NCBI RefSeq assembly: GCF_003364195.1
Contig: NZ_NXLQ01000002.1
Span: 186,001-250,000, forward strand
Direction of reading: 5' to 3'
DNA from: Helicobacter didelphidarum
Lineage (GTDB): Bacteria > Campylobacterota > Campylobacteria > Campylobacterales > Helicobacteraceae
Length of the DNA: 64,000 nucleotides
In this document: piece by piece, positions 45,136 to 53,906 of the stretch
Position numbering within the stretch: the first letter of the stretch is position 1
How the letters are laid out: each line of letters starts with the position of its first letter
Program-made: the position numbers and the translations under genes
Notes under the pieces: generated by a model
The model's input: only the letters and a program-made list of their open reading frames with translations
Database searches by the model: none
What the model was told of the DNA's origin: nothing

Positions 45136-46488
45136 ATGCAAACAAACTTTGGGAAAATCGGTTTTATCCTTGCTGCACTTGGTAGCTCTATCGGATTGGG
45201 ACATATTTGGCGTTTTCCTACTGCAACTGGGACAAGCGGGGGTAGTGCATTTGTTTTACTATTCTTGGCTATTTCAATTTTTATTGGTGTGGCAATGCTT
45301 ATTGCAGAAATGCTTATTGGACAACAAGGATGTAAAAATGTCCCCGATAGTTTTAAAGAAATTGCACAGAATAAACAAACTCCATGGCGTTTTATGGGGT
45401 TTGTTTTGATTACTGGTCCAGTCACATTAACTTTTTATTGTGCTGTGTTAGGATGGGTGTTGTATTATTTGGTATCTGTTAGTTTTAATTTGCCAATAGA
45501 TTTTTTACAAAGTAAAGAAATTTTTGAATCTTTTAGTAGAAGCACAGCACAACTTCCCTATCAGCTTGTTTGCTTTGGTATTGTTTTATTAATAACTGCT
45601 TATAGTGTCGCACATGGAATAAGGGGTATTGAGAAATTAAACTATATTTTAATGCCTCTACTTTTTTTTATATTTTTTGCATTACTTTTTTATGCAATGA
45701 CATTACAGAGTTTTCCGCAGAGTGTTAATTTTATGTTTAAGCCTGATTTTTCAAAAATAACCTCTGAAGTCATTGTTGATGCAATGGGGCAAGTATTTTT
45801 TTCATTATCATTAGGGGCCGGAACAATTCTTACTTATTCTGCACATATAGGAAAACAACAAAATCTTCTCTCAAGTGCATTATTTATTGTCATTTCTGGT
45901 ATTATTATTTCGCTCGTTGCTGGTTTAATGATTTTTGCTTTTGTATTTGAGTATGGAGATTTTAACAATATTGGTGATGGTGAAGGTTTAATTTTTATTA
46001 CACTGCCTGTTATGTTTGGACATTTTGGAATATTTGGTAGCATATTATCCATATTCTTTATGGTTGGATTGCTTTTTGCCGGAATTTCTTCAACCGTTTC
46101 ATTACTTGAACCCTGCATAAAATATCTCTGCGACAGGACAAAAGTCTCTCGCGTAAAGATTACTTATATGGTTACTTCTGGAATCTTTCTTGCAGGGGTT
46201 CTTGTTATTCTGTCGTTAAATGCTGACATTGGACATTATTTTAAATTTTTTGGGCAAAGTCTTTTTAGTCTCTCTGTATCACTTAGTGCCAATATTTTAT
46301 TGACATGGGGAAGTTTTTTAATTACATTATTTATAGGATATTTTGTAAAAAAGGAAACATTACAAACATGGACAAGTAGTTATTTTAGAAGTAACATTAT
46401 TTTTGAGATTTGGTATTTTTGTATAAAAATTATAGCTCCTTTGATGATTATCATGATCTTTGCCAATAAATTCTATTCGTTTTTGTAA
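45136..46488 (+). CDS. Sodium-dependent transporter, NSS (neurotransmitter:sodium symporter) family
   Basis: An inner-membrane symporter that takes up amino acids or similar solutes with Na+. The start of the fold, FILAALGSSIGLGHIWRFP (about 10-28), is the Na+-binding first helix of NSS proteins. About eleven helices follow, fitting the bacterial LeuT/TnaT group. I place the start at ATG 45136 (450 residues), five bases after GGGA and at the conserved N-terminus. The upstream in-frame codons from 44992 are not family-like. H. pylori has two such genes (HP0497, HP0498). The substrate is unknown. Confidence 0.9.
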   Translation: MQTNFGKIGFILAALGSSIGLGHIWRFPTATGTSGGSAFVLLFLAISIFIGVAMLIAEMLIGQQGCKNVPDSFKEIAQNKQTPWRFMGFVLITGPVTLTFYCAVLGWVLYYLVSVSFNLPIDFLQSKEIFESFSRSTAQLPYQLVCFGIVLLITAYSVAHGIRGIEKLNYILMPLLFFIFFALLFYAMTLQSFPQSVNFMFKPDFSKITSEVIVDAMGQVFFSLSLGAGTILTYSAHIGKQQNLLSSALFIVISGIIISLVAGLMIFAFVFEYGDFNNIGDGEGLIFITLPVMFGHFGIFGSILSIFFMVGLLFAGISSTVSLLEPCIKYLCDRTKVSRVKITYMVTSGIFLAGVLVILSLNADIGHYFKFFGQSLFSLSVSLSANILLTWGSFLITLFIGYFVKKETLQTWTSSYFRSNIIFEIWYFCIKIIAPLMIIMIFANKFYSFL

Positions 46489-46610
46489 GGAAAGTGCAAG
46501 AAAAATTTGTTTTTACTTTATATTTATTGAATTTAACACAAGTTTAAAGAATATATGGTATTATTTTGAGATAAAAGTTATCGTGCGATTTTTTATTATA
46601 AAGGCTTAAT

Positions 46611-47567
46611 ATGTCAATGTCAAATATTGATCAAGTAACAAGTTTGCATAAAAATAATGAATTACAACTACTTTGTTTCCGCTTGGAAAAAGGTAAGGAT
46701 TTATATGCTGTGAATGTATTTAAAATTCGTGAAGTTGTAAAGTATAATGGTGCAATCACTATTGTAAGCCATGAGCCAAACTCTCTTGTAGAAGGTTTGA
46801 TTACGATTCGTGAGCTAACAATCCCTCTCATCGACATGAGGAAATGGTTTTTTTATGATCCTGCTATGCCAGAGAAAGATTTGCGGAATTTTGCGGTAAC
46901 AAAAGAAAGAAATGATGAAGACATTATTATGATATGTGAATTTTCACGATGGACTATTGGGGTAAGAATCTATGAGGCTGATAGAATTTTAAATAAAAAA
47001 TGGACTGAAATCGAGCAGAGTGCTGGAGCTGGGAATAGTGGTGGAAGCGGAAAGCTTGTTTCTAGAACACGTTACTATGACGGAAAATTGGTGCAGGTTG
47101 TTGATATTGAGAAAATGTTGATTGATGTTTTTCCATGGATTGAAGAAGAAAAACATAAAGAAATGGAAAGTATTCGCCAAGTACAAACGAATAAAAAAAT
47201 TCTCTTGGCAGATGATAGCCCTGTGGTTCTCAAGACTATGCAAACAATTCTTAACCACTTGGGTGTGGCACATCACGATTTTATTAATGGACAAAAATTA
47301 CTTGATTATCTTTTTAGTTCCGATACAAATATTAGTGATATTGGTATGATTATCACTGATTTAGAAATGCCTGAAGCAAGTGGTTTTGAAGTTATTAAAC
47401 AAGTAAAAGCAAATCCAGCTACAAAACATATTCCTATTGTTGTAAATTCTTCAATGAGTGGAACAAGCAATGAGGAAATGGCACTATCTTTGCAAGCTGA
47501 TGAATTTATTTCAAAATCCAATCCTGTTCAAATCGAAAAGGCTGTCCAAGAACTTATGATTAAGTAA
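46611..47567 (+). CDS. cheV: Chemotaxis coupling protein CheV
   Basis: It links chemoreceptors to CheA and can be phosphorylated to tune signalling. The 318-residue protein has a CheW-like domain (about 15-165, with VNVFKIREVV and LVEGLITIREL...PLIDM) and a receiver domain (about 190-318). The receiver has the acidic pair in LLADDSP, the acceptor Asp in MIITDLEMPEASG, Ser in VNSSMSG and Lys in FISKSNP. All phosphorylation residues are kept. AAGG lies ten bases before the ATG. Helicobacters carry up to three CheV proteins, and I cannot say which one this matches. Confidence 0.93.
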   Translation: MSMSNIDQVTSLHKNNELQLLCFRLEKGKDLYAVNVFKIREVVKYNGAITIVSHEPNSLVEGLITIRELTIPLIDMRKWFFYDPAMPEKDLRNFAVTKERNDEDIIMICEFSRWTIGVRIYEADRILNKKWTEIEQSAGAGNSGGSGKLVSRTRYYDGKLVQVVDIEKMLIDVFPWIEEEKHKEMESIRQVQTNKKILLADDSPVVLKTMQTILNHLGVAHHDFINGQKLLDYLFSSDTNISDIGMIITDLEMPEASGFEVIKQVKANPATKHIPIVVNSSMSGTSNEEMALSLQADEFISKSNPVQIEKAVQELMIK

Positions 47568-47697
47568 TAAATAATAGTTTTATCAATTATTAAGTTTTTT
47601 GTGTAAGTAAAATATCTTAATCTGAATTTTAACTTGATTTGTGAAAGATTTTCTATCAAATTTATTTACAAAAAACTTTTAATCAATAGAAAGATTG

Positions 47698-47703
47698 TAT
47701 AAT
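47698..47703 (+). promoter_or_regulatory. -10 box for nspC
   Basis: TATAAT, 40 bases before the ATG at 47743. Confidence 0.45.
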
Positions 47704-47742
47704 ATTCCCCGAGAGAAAATTCAAAATTTTAGGTGGTGTCGA

Positions 47743-49404
47743 ATGGATACAACTCAAACAGATTCTCAGCAATTCTCTATACACAAAATTTTCCTACAAG
47801 ATGAATTAAACACTCACAATATTATTTCTGAAATCCCTAGTCCATGTTATGTTCTTTGTTATGAATCTTTAGAATCTAATTTACAAACATTACATTATGT
47901 CGCAAGAGAAAGTGAGGCAAAAATTCTTGTAGCATTGAAGGGGTATAGTTTTTGGCGTGAATTTTCTGGAGTGCGAAAATATCTTAATGGTGCAACTTGT
48001 AGCGGTGTAAATGAAGCTCGTTTAGCATATGAAGAAATTACATTAAAGGCACAAAATCCTTTAGGAAAATACAACAACATTTTTCCTTCACAACAAGATT
48101 TGGCGAAAGATTCTCACAAATATATCAAAGAATCCCCTGAAAATATCTACTTACAATCCCAAAATAATTATAAAGAAATTTGTGTTTTTTCACCATCTTA
48201 CAAAGAATCGCAAATGCGTGAAATTGTGCAATATGCAACACACATCATTTTTAATAGTTTTGGACAATGGGAAAAATTTTATGGAATTATTGAGGAGAAA
48301 AATAAAGAAATACGCGAGCATCTTAAACAAAAAAAGTATAATAATATTCAGAAATATCAAGATTCCGTATCAGTCAATTCTAATAAAGACACCCAATATG
48401 CACAAGAACTTTATGAATCAGATAAGGTGTATAAACAAGATGATTTACAACATATCGCAACGCCAAGCATACCAAATAAAATTATTATGCAACAAAAAGA
48501 AATTCAAGTTGGTTTGCGAATTAATCCACTTTATAGTGAAGTTTCCCCACCCATTTATAATCCATGTATTCCTAAAAGTCGTTTAGGTATTATTCCAAGT
48601 GAATTTATTAAAAATTTAGAATTTTTTGCTACAAAGGAAAATATTAGCACTATTGAATTTTTTACAAAGTATTTTTCAGGTTTGCATTTTCATACACATT
48701 GCGAACAAGATTCTAGCTCCCTGCAAAGGACACTTCCCCATGTTATTGAACATTTTCATCATTATATTCAAGTATGCAAGTGGATAAATTTTGGTGGTGG
48801 GCATCATATTACACGCAAAGATTACAATATTGAGTTGCTCATTGATATAATAAAAGATTTTAAACAAAAATATCATGATATTGAAGTTTTCCTTGAGCCC
48901 GGCGAGGCTGTGGGGTGGCAAGTGGGTGATTTAATAGGGGAAGTTGTGGATATTATAGAAAATGATGGGCGAGTTGCAATTCTTGATATAAGTGCAAGTT
49001 GTCATATGCCTGATTGTCTTGAAATGCCATATCGTCCTGAATGCTATAAAATTTCATTTATGCAAGAAAATGATAATCAAGCACAAGTTCCTGAAATTGC
49101 AAATTCCCCACAAATAGAAAAACAAACATATCAAATTGAAAAAGATTTAGGTGAAAATATTGGCACATATCAATATCGTTTTGGTGGTTCAACATGTCTT
49201 GCAGGAGATATAATAGGAGATTATAGTTTTAATACACCACTTCACATTGGAGATAGGATTGCATTTTGCGATATGATTCATTATACAATTGTAAAAAATA
49301 CAACTTTTAATGGAATAGAATTACCAAGTCTTGGTGTGGTTAAGAATCATTCTTTTAAGCTTTTAAAAAAATTTAGTTATTTTGATTTTAAGGAAAGAAA
49401 TTAG
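47743..49404 (+). CDS. nspC: Carboxynorspermidine/carboxyspermidine decarboxylase
   Basis: A PLP enzyme of the alanine-racemase fold that decarboxylates carboxy(nor)spermidine to (nor)spermidine. Key segments are LVALKGYSFW with the PLP lysine (about 60), CSGVNEARL, FHTHCEQ, FGGGHHIT, FLEPGEAVGW and the substrate-side ISASCHMPDCLEMPYRP. The 553-residue length exceeds the usual 380-400 because of inserts at about 95-140, 180-240 and 445-475, all low-complexity and outside the motifs. I start at ATG 47743, after AGGTGG, rather than at 47695. Its usual partner, carboxyspermidine dehydrogenase, is not in the window. Confidence 0.93.
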   Translation: MDTTQTDSQQFSIHKIFLQDELNTHNIISEIPSPCYVLCYESLESNLQTLHYVARESEAKILVALKGYSFWREFSGVRKYLNGATCSGVNEARLAYEEITLKAQNPLGKYNNIFPSQQDLAKDSHKYIKESPENIYLQSQNNYKEICVFSPSYKESQMREIVQYATHIIFNSFGQWEKFYGIIEEKNKEIREHLKQKKYNNIQKYQDSVSVNSNKDTQYAQELYESDKVYKQDDLQHIATPSIPNKIIMQQKEIQVGLRINPLYSEVSPPIYNPCIPKSRLGIIPSEFIKNLEFFATKENISTIEFFTKYFSGLHFHTHCEQDSSSLQRTLPHVIEHFHHYIQVCKWINFGGGHHITRKDYNIELLIDIIKDFKQKYHDIEVFLEPGEAVGWQVGDLIGEVVDIIENDGRVAILDISASCHMPDCLEMPYRPECYKISFMQENDNQAQVPEIANSPQIEKQTYQIEKDLGENIGTYQYRFGGSTCLAGDIIGDYSFNTPLHIGDRIAFCDMIHYTIVKNTTFNGIELPSLGVVKNHSFKLLKKFSYFDFKERN

Positions 49405-49517
49405 AATAACTAAAATAGTAAAAATTTCTCTTTGTTTATATGTACAAAAAAAAGTTATTACTTATATTATTTTGCTGTAATGAGATTTTTTTAATAAGAT
49501 AATTAGTGAAAATAGGC

Positions 49518-49523
49518 TATAAT
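49518..49523 (+). promoter_or_regulatory. -10 box for the outer-membrane protein gene
   Basis: GGCTATAAT, 32 bases before the ATG at 49555. Confidence 0.45.
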
Positions 49524-49554
49524 TATCTGCTTTTATTATATTAAAAGAGACACA

Positions 49555-50265
49555 ATGAAAAAATATAGTATTTTATATATAATAATTTTTATACTATTTT
49601 CCCTAAATGTTTTTGGGAACGAAGAATCACAATCTCTATCAAAGAATAATATTAAACAGCAAAAATTAGATTCTCAAAGTGGATTTTTTATTGGTATACA
49701 TGCTGGAGTCAGTATGGTGTATGCACATCTTTATGATAAAAATGGCAATATGATAAATTGGGATAATACACAAAATCTTAATTTTAATGTCAATGGACAA
49801 TCTATGATGATACGTCCGAATGTAGGATTAAAACTTGGGTGGAATCAATTTTTTAATACATTTTTTGGTGTTCGTGGATATATAAATTATGATTACAGTG
49901 ATTATCGAGATACATTATTAGATTCTAAAATTGCGTGTGAAGATGTAAGTGCTAATGTCGATGTTTTATTGGATTTTTGGAATACGCAGAATATTTCACT
50001 TGGAGTTTTTGTTGGTTTTGGAGTTGGATATGAATTACCACAATGGTCCAAACCTGATGTACGTGATAATTTTGAAGCAATTTCAAAATATAATGGATTT
50101 ATCTTACCCGTTAATATCGGGCTACATATTTCATTGAATCATCATAAAATAGAAATTGGCACTCGTATCCACACTATTGCAACGAGGTATAAAAGTATCG
50201 TAGATTCTAGTGGCTTTGGAATGCAACCACTCATTGTAAGCGTTGGATATATTTATACATTTTAA
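49555..50265 (+). CDS. Helicobacter outer-membrane beta-barrel protein, paralogue of the one at 15988
   Basis: A 236-residue protein with a signal peptide (about 1-21, ending VFG or at NEE) and repeated strand patterns, ending ...IVSVGYIYTF with terminal Phe. It shares FF-N-T-FFGVRGYINYDYSD (about 100-115) and a VDVLLDFW motif with the barrel at 15988. Both look like small Hof/Hor-type porins or adhesins of about 10 strands. Unlike its paralogue, it stands on the plus strand directly upstream of the tmRNA gene. There is no phase-variation tract. AAGAGAC lies before the ATG. Confidence 0.8.
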   Translation: MKKYSILYIIIFILFSLNVFGNEESQSLSKNNIKQQKLDSQSGFFIGIHAGVSMVYAHLYDKNGNMINWDNTQNLNFNVNGQSMMIRPNVGLKLGWNQFFNTFFGVRGYINYDYSDYRDTLLDSKIACEDVSANVDVLLDFWNTQNISLGVFVGFGVGYELPQWSKPDVRDNFEAISKYNGFILPVNIGLHISLNHHKIEIGTRIHTIATRYKSIVDSSGFGMQPLIVSVGYIYTF

Positions 50266-50363
50266 AGTATTAAATACTCATATAATCTTTATTGGGTGGC
50301 TCAATCAAAAGGTATCCTTTGTGGAATATTCTTAGGAATTGAGGGAAATTTAAAAAAACATGC

Positions 50364-50369
50364 TATAAT
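50364..50369 (+). promoter_or_regulatory. -10 box for ssrA
   Basis: TGCTATAAT. A start near 50376 would give a precursor leader of about 58 bases. Confidence 0.5.
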
Positions 50370-50433
50370 AGCAGACTTCAAACATTATAGGATTTAATCT
50401 TGTATTTTGTTGCTTCATATTAATTTTATTTTG

Positions 50434-50801
50434 GGGGCTGTTTTGGCTTTCGACAGGAATTTTATAGCAATGTTAGCATACCAGCTGATACCTGTAACTA
50501 TCAACACATAATAAACGCAAACAACGCGAATTACGCTCCAGCTTACGCAAGAGTAGCGTGAGTTTAACCTCCTTTTGGAGCCAGATTTTGAAATTTTTGT
50601 TGGGAAATTTTAAAATCTGTCATTAATCCAACTGCTTGAGTATCAGTGCCTTGTGATATTCAAAAAGACAAAAGGCTTAGGTTTCAGATCATTTTGGAAG
50701 TTTTAAAACTATAACCGAATTTCTAAAACTCTCCTAAGTATGTAGAAAGCATTGTAAGATAAAGTTTTTGGACTGGGGTTCAATTCCCCACAGCTCCACC
50801 A
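50434..50801 (+). ncRNA. ssrA: Transfer-messenger RNA
   Basis: It rescues stalled ribosomes and tags the nascent protein for decay. The 5' end GGGGCTG pairs with CAGCTCC near the 3' end. TTTTGGCTTTCGACAGG is the conserved start, the T-arm is GGGGTTCAATTCCCC, and an encoded CCA ends the gene. The tag frame is 50517-50561 and reads ANNANYAPAYARVA then TGA. The C-terminal VA replaces the common AA but should still be recognised by proteases. The RNA is one-piece, as in other Helicobacter. Confidence 0.97.
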
Positions 50802-50992
50802 TTTTATTGTTACTTACTCCCCAAGAAATTCAGATTACAGAGAATCTAAAATAGATACAAAATTATATATTTGTAAAAATACTCTTTCTTTTTCTTAACT
50901 TTCAAAAAACCTGCTTTATTTGCTAAATAAAACAATTAGTAGAGAGTTCTATCTTTTTACATCACTATAACAACAAACGATAATCTTGCATT

Positions 50993-52204
50993 TCAATTTT
51001 TATCTTCATCTGTGATGGTTGTAACATTATTTGCGAGATAACCAAAGATGCAAATCACAAAACTGGTACATATAAACACCATAATTCCTTGCTGAAAACC
51101 ATGAAAAATATCATGTAATTTTCCTATCAATAAAGGAGATACACTTGCTATCAAATATCCACAACCTTGTGCCATTGCAGAGAGTTTAAGAGCAATAAAT
51201 GCACTTGAGGATTTTTGCGTGATGAAGAGCAAGGCAATTGTAAAAACACTTCCCATTGGAATACCAAGAATCACGGCTGCACAATACAACACACTATCTT
51301 GTGAGAAAAATAATATCAAAAGCATACCTACACCATATAAACTACATATTATAAACATACAAAGAGATTTGTATTTATTACGCAATGAAGCCAAAATAAC
51401 TGGCACAATAAGTGAAGTCGGTAGGGCAATAAATTGTGTAATTAAAGTAATTGTTGTGGCAAAATCTATACCGTAACCTTTTTCTTCGATGATTTTTGGT
51501 AGCCATGCAATTACTCCATAAAACATAAAACTTTGAAATCCCATAAAAAGAGTAATTTTCCATGCATTTAGATTCTTAAAAATATTAAAAGATTCTTGTT
51601 TGTGTGTAAAAATGCGTTTGATTCGTCCATTACGTGCCTGTGGAATATACAGGAGTAGAGCAAAGAGAGCGATGAGAATCCAAATTGCCATTGTATTAAG
51701 TAAGCCTATATAATGCATAAGAGGAAGTGCAACAGCCAAACCTATAATTGCTGAAATATTAAGTGTAAAGCTGTAAATTCCCATCATCTGAGGAATTTTA
51801 TTGGGAAATTTTGATTTAACGAAAGTTGGCAATAGCACATTTGCCACTGCAATTCCTGCACCCATAATCATTGTCCCAAAAAACAAATGAGCAGATTTAA
51901 GTATATTTTGTAAATGCTCACTATATAAAAATTCCCCATAAGCACGTATGAATTCACCGATGATGATACATATCAATCCTACAATCATGGCTTTGATATG
52001 TTGGAATCGCGATACAAGAAAAGAAAATATCCCAAAAGCAAAGAGTGGCAGAGTTGTTAAGAAGCCAACTGCTGCGGAGCTAAGGTAGAAATGTGCTTGG
52101 ACATCCCCCACAAGAGGAGAAATGAATGTTATTGGTGCACGGAGATTAAGAGCAATAACAACCATTGTTAGGCAGTTTAATAAAAAAATCTTTTTTCGTG
52201 GCAT
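50993..52204 (-). CDS. MFS transporter, CynX/NimT family
   Basis: A 403-residue inner-membrane transporter with about twelve helices. The first segment (LNLRAPITFISPLVGDV, about 19-35) is typical of the cyanate permease (CynX) and NimT group, with PLFAFGIFSFLVSR after helix 2. The substrate is not known; relatives move cyanate, nitroimidazoles or organic anions. No cyanase or carbonic anhydrase gene lies next to it. GGGA precedes the ATG. Codon use matches the rest of the window, unlike the other MFS gene at 33841. Confidence 0.88.
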   Translation of the reverse strand: MPRKKIFLLNCLTMVVIALNLRAPITFISPLVGDVQAHFYLSSAAVGFLTTLPLFAFGIFSFLVSRFQHIKAMIVGLICIIIGEFIRAYGEFLYSEHLQNILKSAHLFFGTMIMGAGIAVANVLLPTFVKSKFPNKIPQMMGIYSFTLNISAIIGLAVALPLMHYIGLLNTMAIWILIALFALLLYIPQARNGRIKRIFTHKQESFNIFKNLNAWKITLFMGFQSFMFYGVIAWLPKIIEEKGYGIDFATTITLITQFIALPTSLIVPVILASLRNKYKSLCMFIICSLYGVGMLLILFFSQDSVLYCAAVILGIPMGSVFTIALLFITQKSSSAFIALKLSAMAQGCGYLIASVSPLLIGKLHDIFHGFQQGIMVFICTSFVICIFGYLANNVTTITDEDKN

Positions 52205-52660
52205 TACATTCCCTAACTATGACAATCAATTTGAGATTCTCACTTTTCTTTTTTTAAAAAAGCTTAAGGAAGACAAAAGTTTTGATATGAAACTTACTCA
52301 TATTGATTTAAGATACCCAAAATGAATTGCTCTTATTAGTTTTAAGAGTTTGGATTTTGGTATTATATCTCAAATCTGTTTCTTTTATAGAGAAAAGAAA
52401 ATATTTTATTGATCTCTAACTTAGTTAATACATACTTTGCAACGCAAAATACTTTTCTATATTTTAGTAAGCAGAAAGGTTTTGCTTATAAACTATTGTT
52501 TTACTGGTAAAAATCATTTTATTTTTTTGTTTAGAATCTAAAGATATTAAAATTCATTAAGATTTATTGTTAATCTCAACATTTTTTCATTTTTTTGCTA
52601 TAATGTAACATGATTTCAAATTTTCACAAAAGTCATAACCTCTCATAGAAGGAGATTGGA
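52205..52660. other. Divergent intergenic region before dapB
   Basis: 456 bases with no gene seen. It contains the dapB promoter (52599-52604). A short open frame at 52122-52325 overlaps the MFS gene and has no support. Confidence 0.5.
52599..52604 (+). promoter_or_regulatory. -10 box for dapB
   Basis: TTTTTTTGCTATAAT, an essentially perfect Helicobacter housekeeping promoter, with the transcript start near 52611, about 50 bases before the ATG. Confidence 0.65.
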
Positions 52661-53434
52661 ATGCTAGAAATAGGTATTTTTGGGGCTACAGGAAAAGTAG
52701 GAAAGCTTTTAATTAAAGAAATATTACAATGTAAAAAGTCTTCATTAACAAGTGTTTTTGTCCGCAATGAATTGCAATACAATATTCCATCGAGTGTCCT
52801 TATCACAAAGGATATGAAGTCATTTCTTGATGTAAGTGGTATTATCATTGATTTTTCTAATAAAGAGGCAACAGAAAATCTTTTACAATGTGCATTTAGG
52901 AATCCAAAGCCATTGGTAATAGGTACGACAGGTTTGGACAAGACGCATTTTGATTTAATAAAGAAATGTAGTAAAAAAATGCCCTTATTATATTCTGCAA
53001 ATATGAGTGAGGGAATTGCTGTGCTTGATAAAATCACTGAAATTTTAAGTGCAAAATTGCGTGAATATGATATTGAAATTACAGAAATTCACCATAAACA
53101 TAAAAAAGATGCTCCTTCTGGAACAGCATTAGCTCTTGCAACTACGGCTGCAAGAGTCCGTAAATTGAATGAGGAATCTTTTAGATTTGGAAGAAATGGG
53201 GAATGTGAGCGTATAAAAGATGAAATTGGGGTGTTGAGTTTGCGTGGTGGTGATGTGGTGGGGAGACATACCGTTGGATTCTATAATGATGGTGAATATC
53301 TTGAACTCACACATAACGCAACTTCGCGTGCTACATTTGCTAAAGGTGCATTACATGCGGCACAATGGCTTTCAAAACAACAAAATGGTTTATATACTAT
53401 GCAAGATATTTTTGATTTTAAAATTACTGGATAA
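52661..53434 (+). CDS. dapB: 4-hydroxy-tetrahydrodipicolinate reductase
   Basis: It reduces the dipicolinate precursor with NAD(P)H on the way to diaminopimelate and lysine. The 257-residue protein has the nucleotide motif GIFGATGKVGKLL (4-16), VIGTTGLDKTH (about 86), YSANMSEGI, the active-site EIHHKHKKDAPSGTAL (about 144-159) with catalytic His and Lys, and the C-terminal SRATFAKGALHAA. It is full-length. AAGGAGA precedes the ATG. It stands alone, away from other dap genes. Confidence 0.96.
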   Translation: MLEIGIFGATGKVGKLLIKEILQCKKSSLTSVFVRNELQYNIPSSVLITKDMKSFLDVSGIIIDFSNKEATENLLQCAFRNPKPLVIGTTGLDKTHFDLIKKCSKKMPLLYSANMSEGIAVLDKITEILSAKLREYDIEITEIHHKHKKDAPSGTALALATTAARVRKLNEESFRFGRNGECERIKDEIGVLSLRGGDVVGRHTVGFYNDGEYLELTHNATSRATFAKGALHAAQWLSKQQNGLYTMQDIFDFKITG

Positions 53435-53906
53435 TAAAGTTTTAAATAATTTTATTGTAAGAGAGAATAGTGATATAACTGCGTGAAAAATACTTTGTCA
53501 TTATATTTTTGTAAAAATAGAATCTAGAAAGAAGTATTTTATATGAAGTGATGAAAGTAAGAAAGAATTTTAACAATAAATTTCAATAGACTTGTAATTG
53601 ATTATTCATTGTGCATAAAGCATTCGAAAACCGTTTGTATTTATTGTTTGAGATTTTTAAATTTTTTAGGAATCAATTTGGACTAGAAATAGCCAAATTA
53701 GTTGTTTTGTGAATATAATCTCTTGTTATTTAATGCTTTTATTTTATAAATTTTCATATTTTTCCTTTTGTTTAAATTTTGTCAAACCGAAACTTAATAT
53801 AATCAAATCTATTATTGAAAGAATTACCTTATCCATTTTCCATGATTCTTATTATAGCTAAAAGTCCTATGAATTTTTTTGATATTTCTTATTTCATTTA
53901 TAAAAT
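53435..53906. other. Long convergent intergenic region
   Basis: 472 bases between the 3' ends of dapB and the methylase gene, which is long for a convergent gap. It contains a good hairpin (53675-53699) and two rightward TATAAT boxes (53714-53719, 53798-53803). No ORF is supported. It could encode a small RNA. Confidence 0.45.
53675..53699. other. Hairpin with GAAA tetraloop
   Basis: AATTTGG-A-CTA, loop GAAA, TAG-CCAAATT: ten pairs with one bulged A. GNRA-type loops are typical of structured RNA when read on the plus strand. AGTTGTTTTG follows, a weak T-rich tail, so a terminator for dapB is the plainer alternative. Confidence 0.45.

Noticed and set aside
45054-45425. 123-codon antisense frame in the NSS gene
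   Set aside because: A shadow of the real gene on the other strand.
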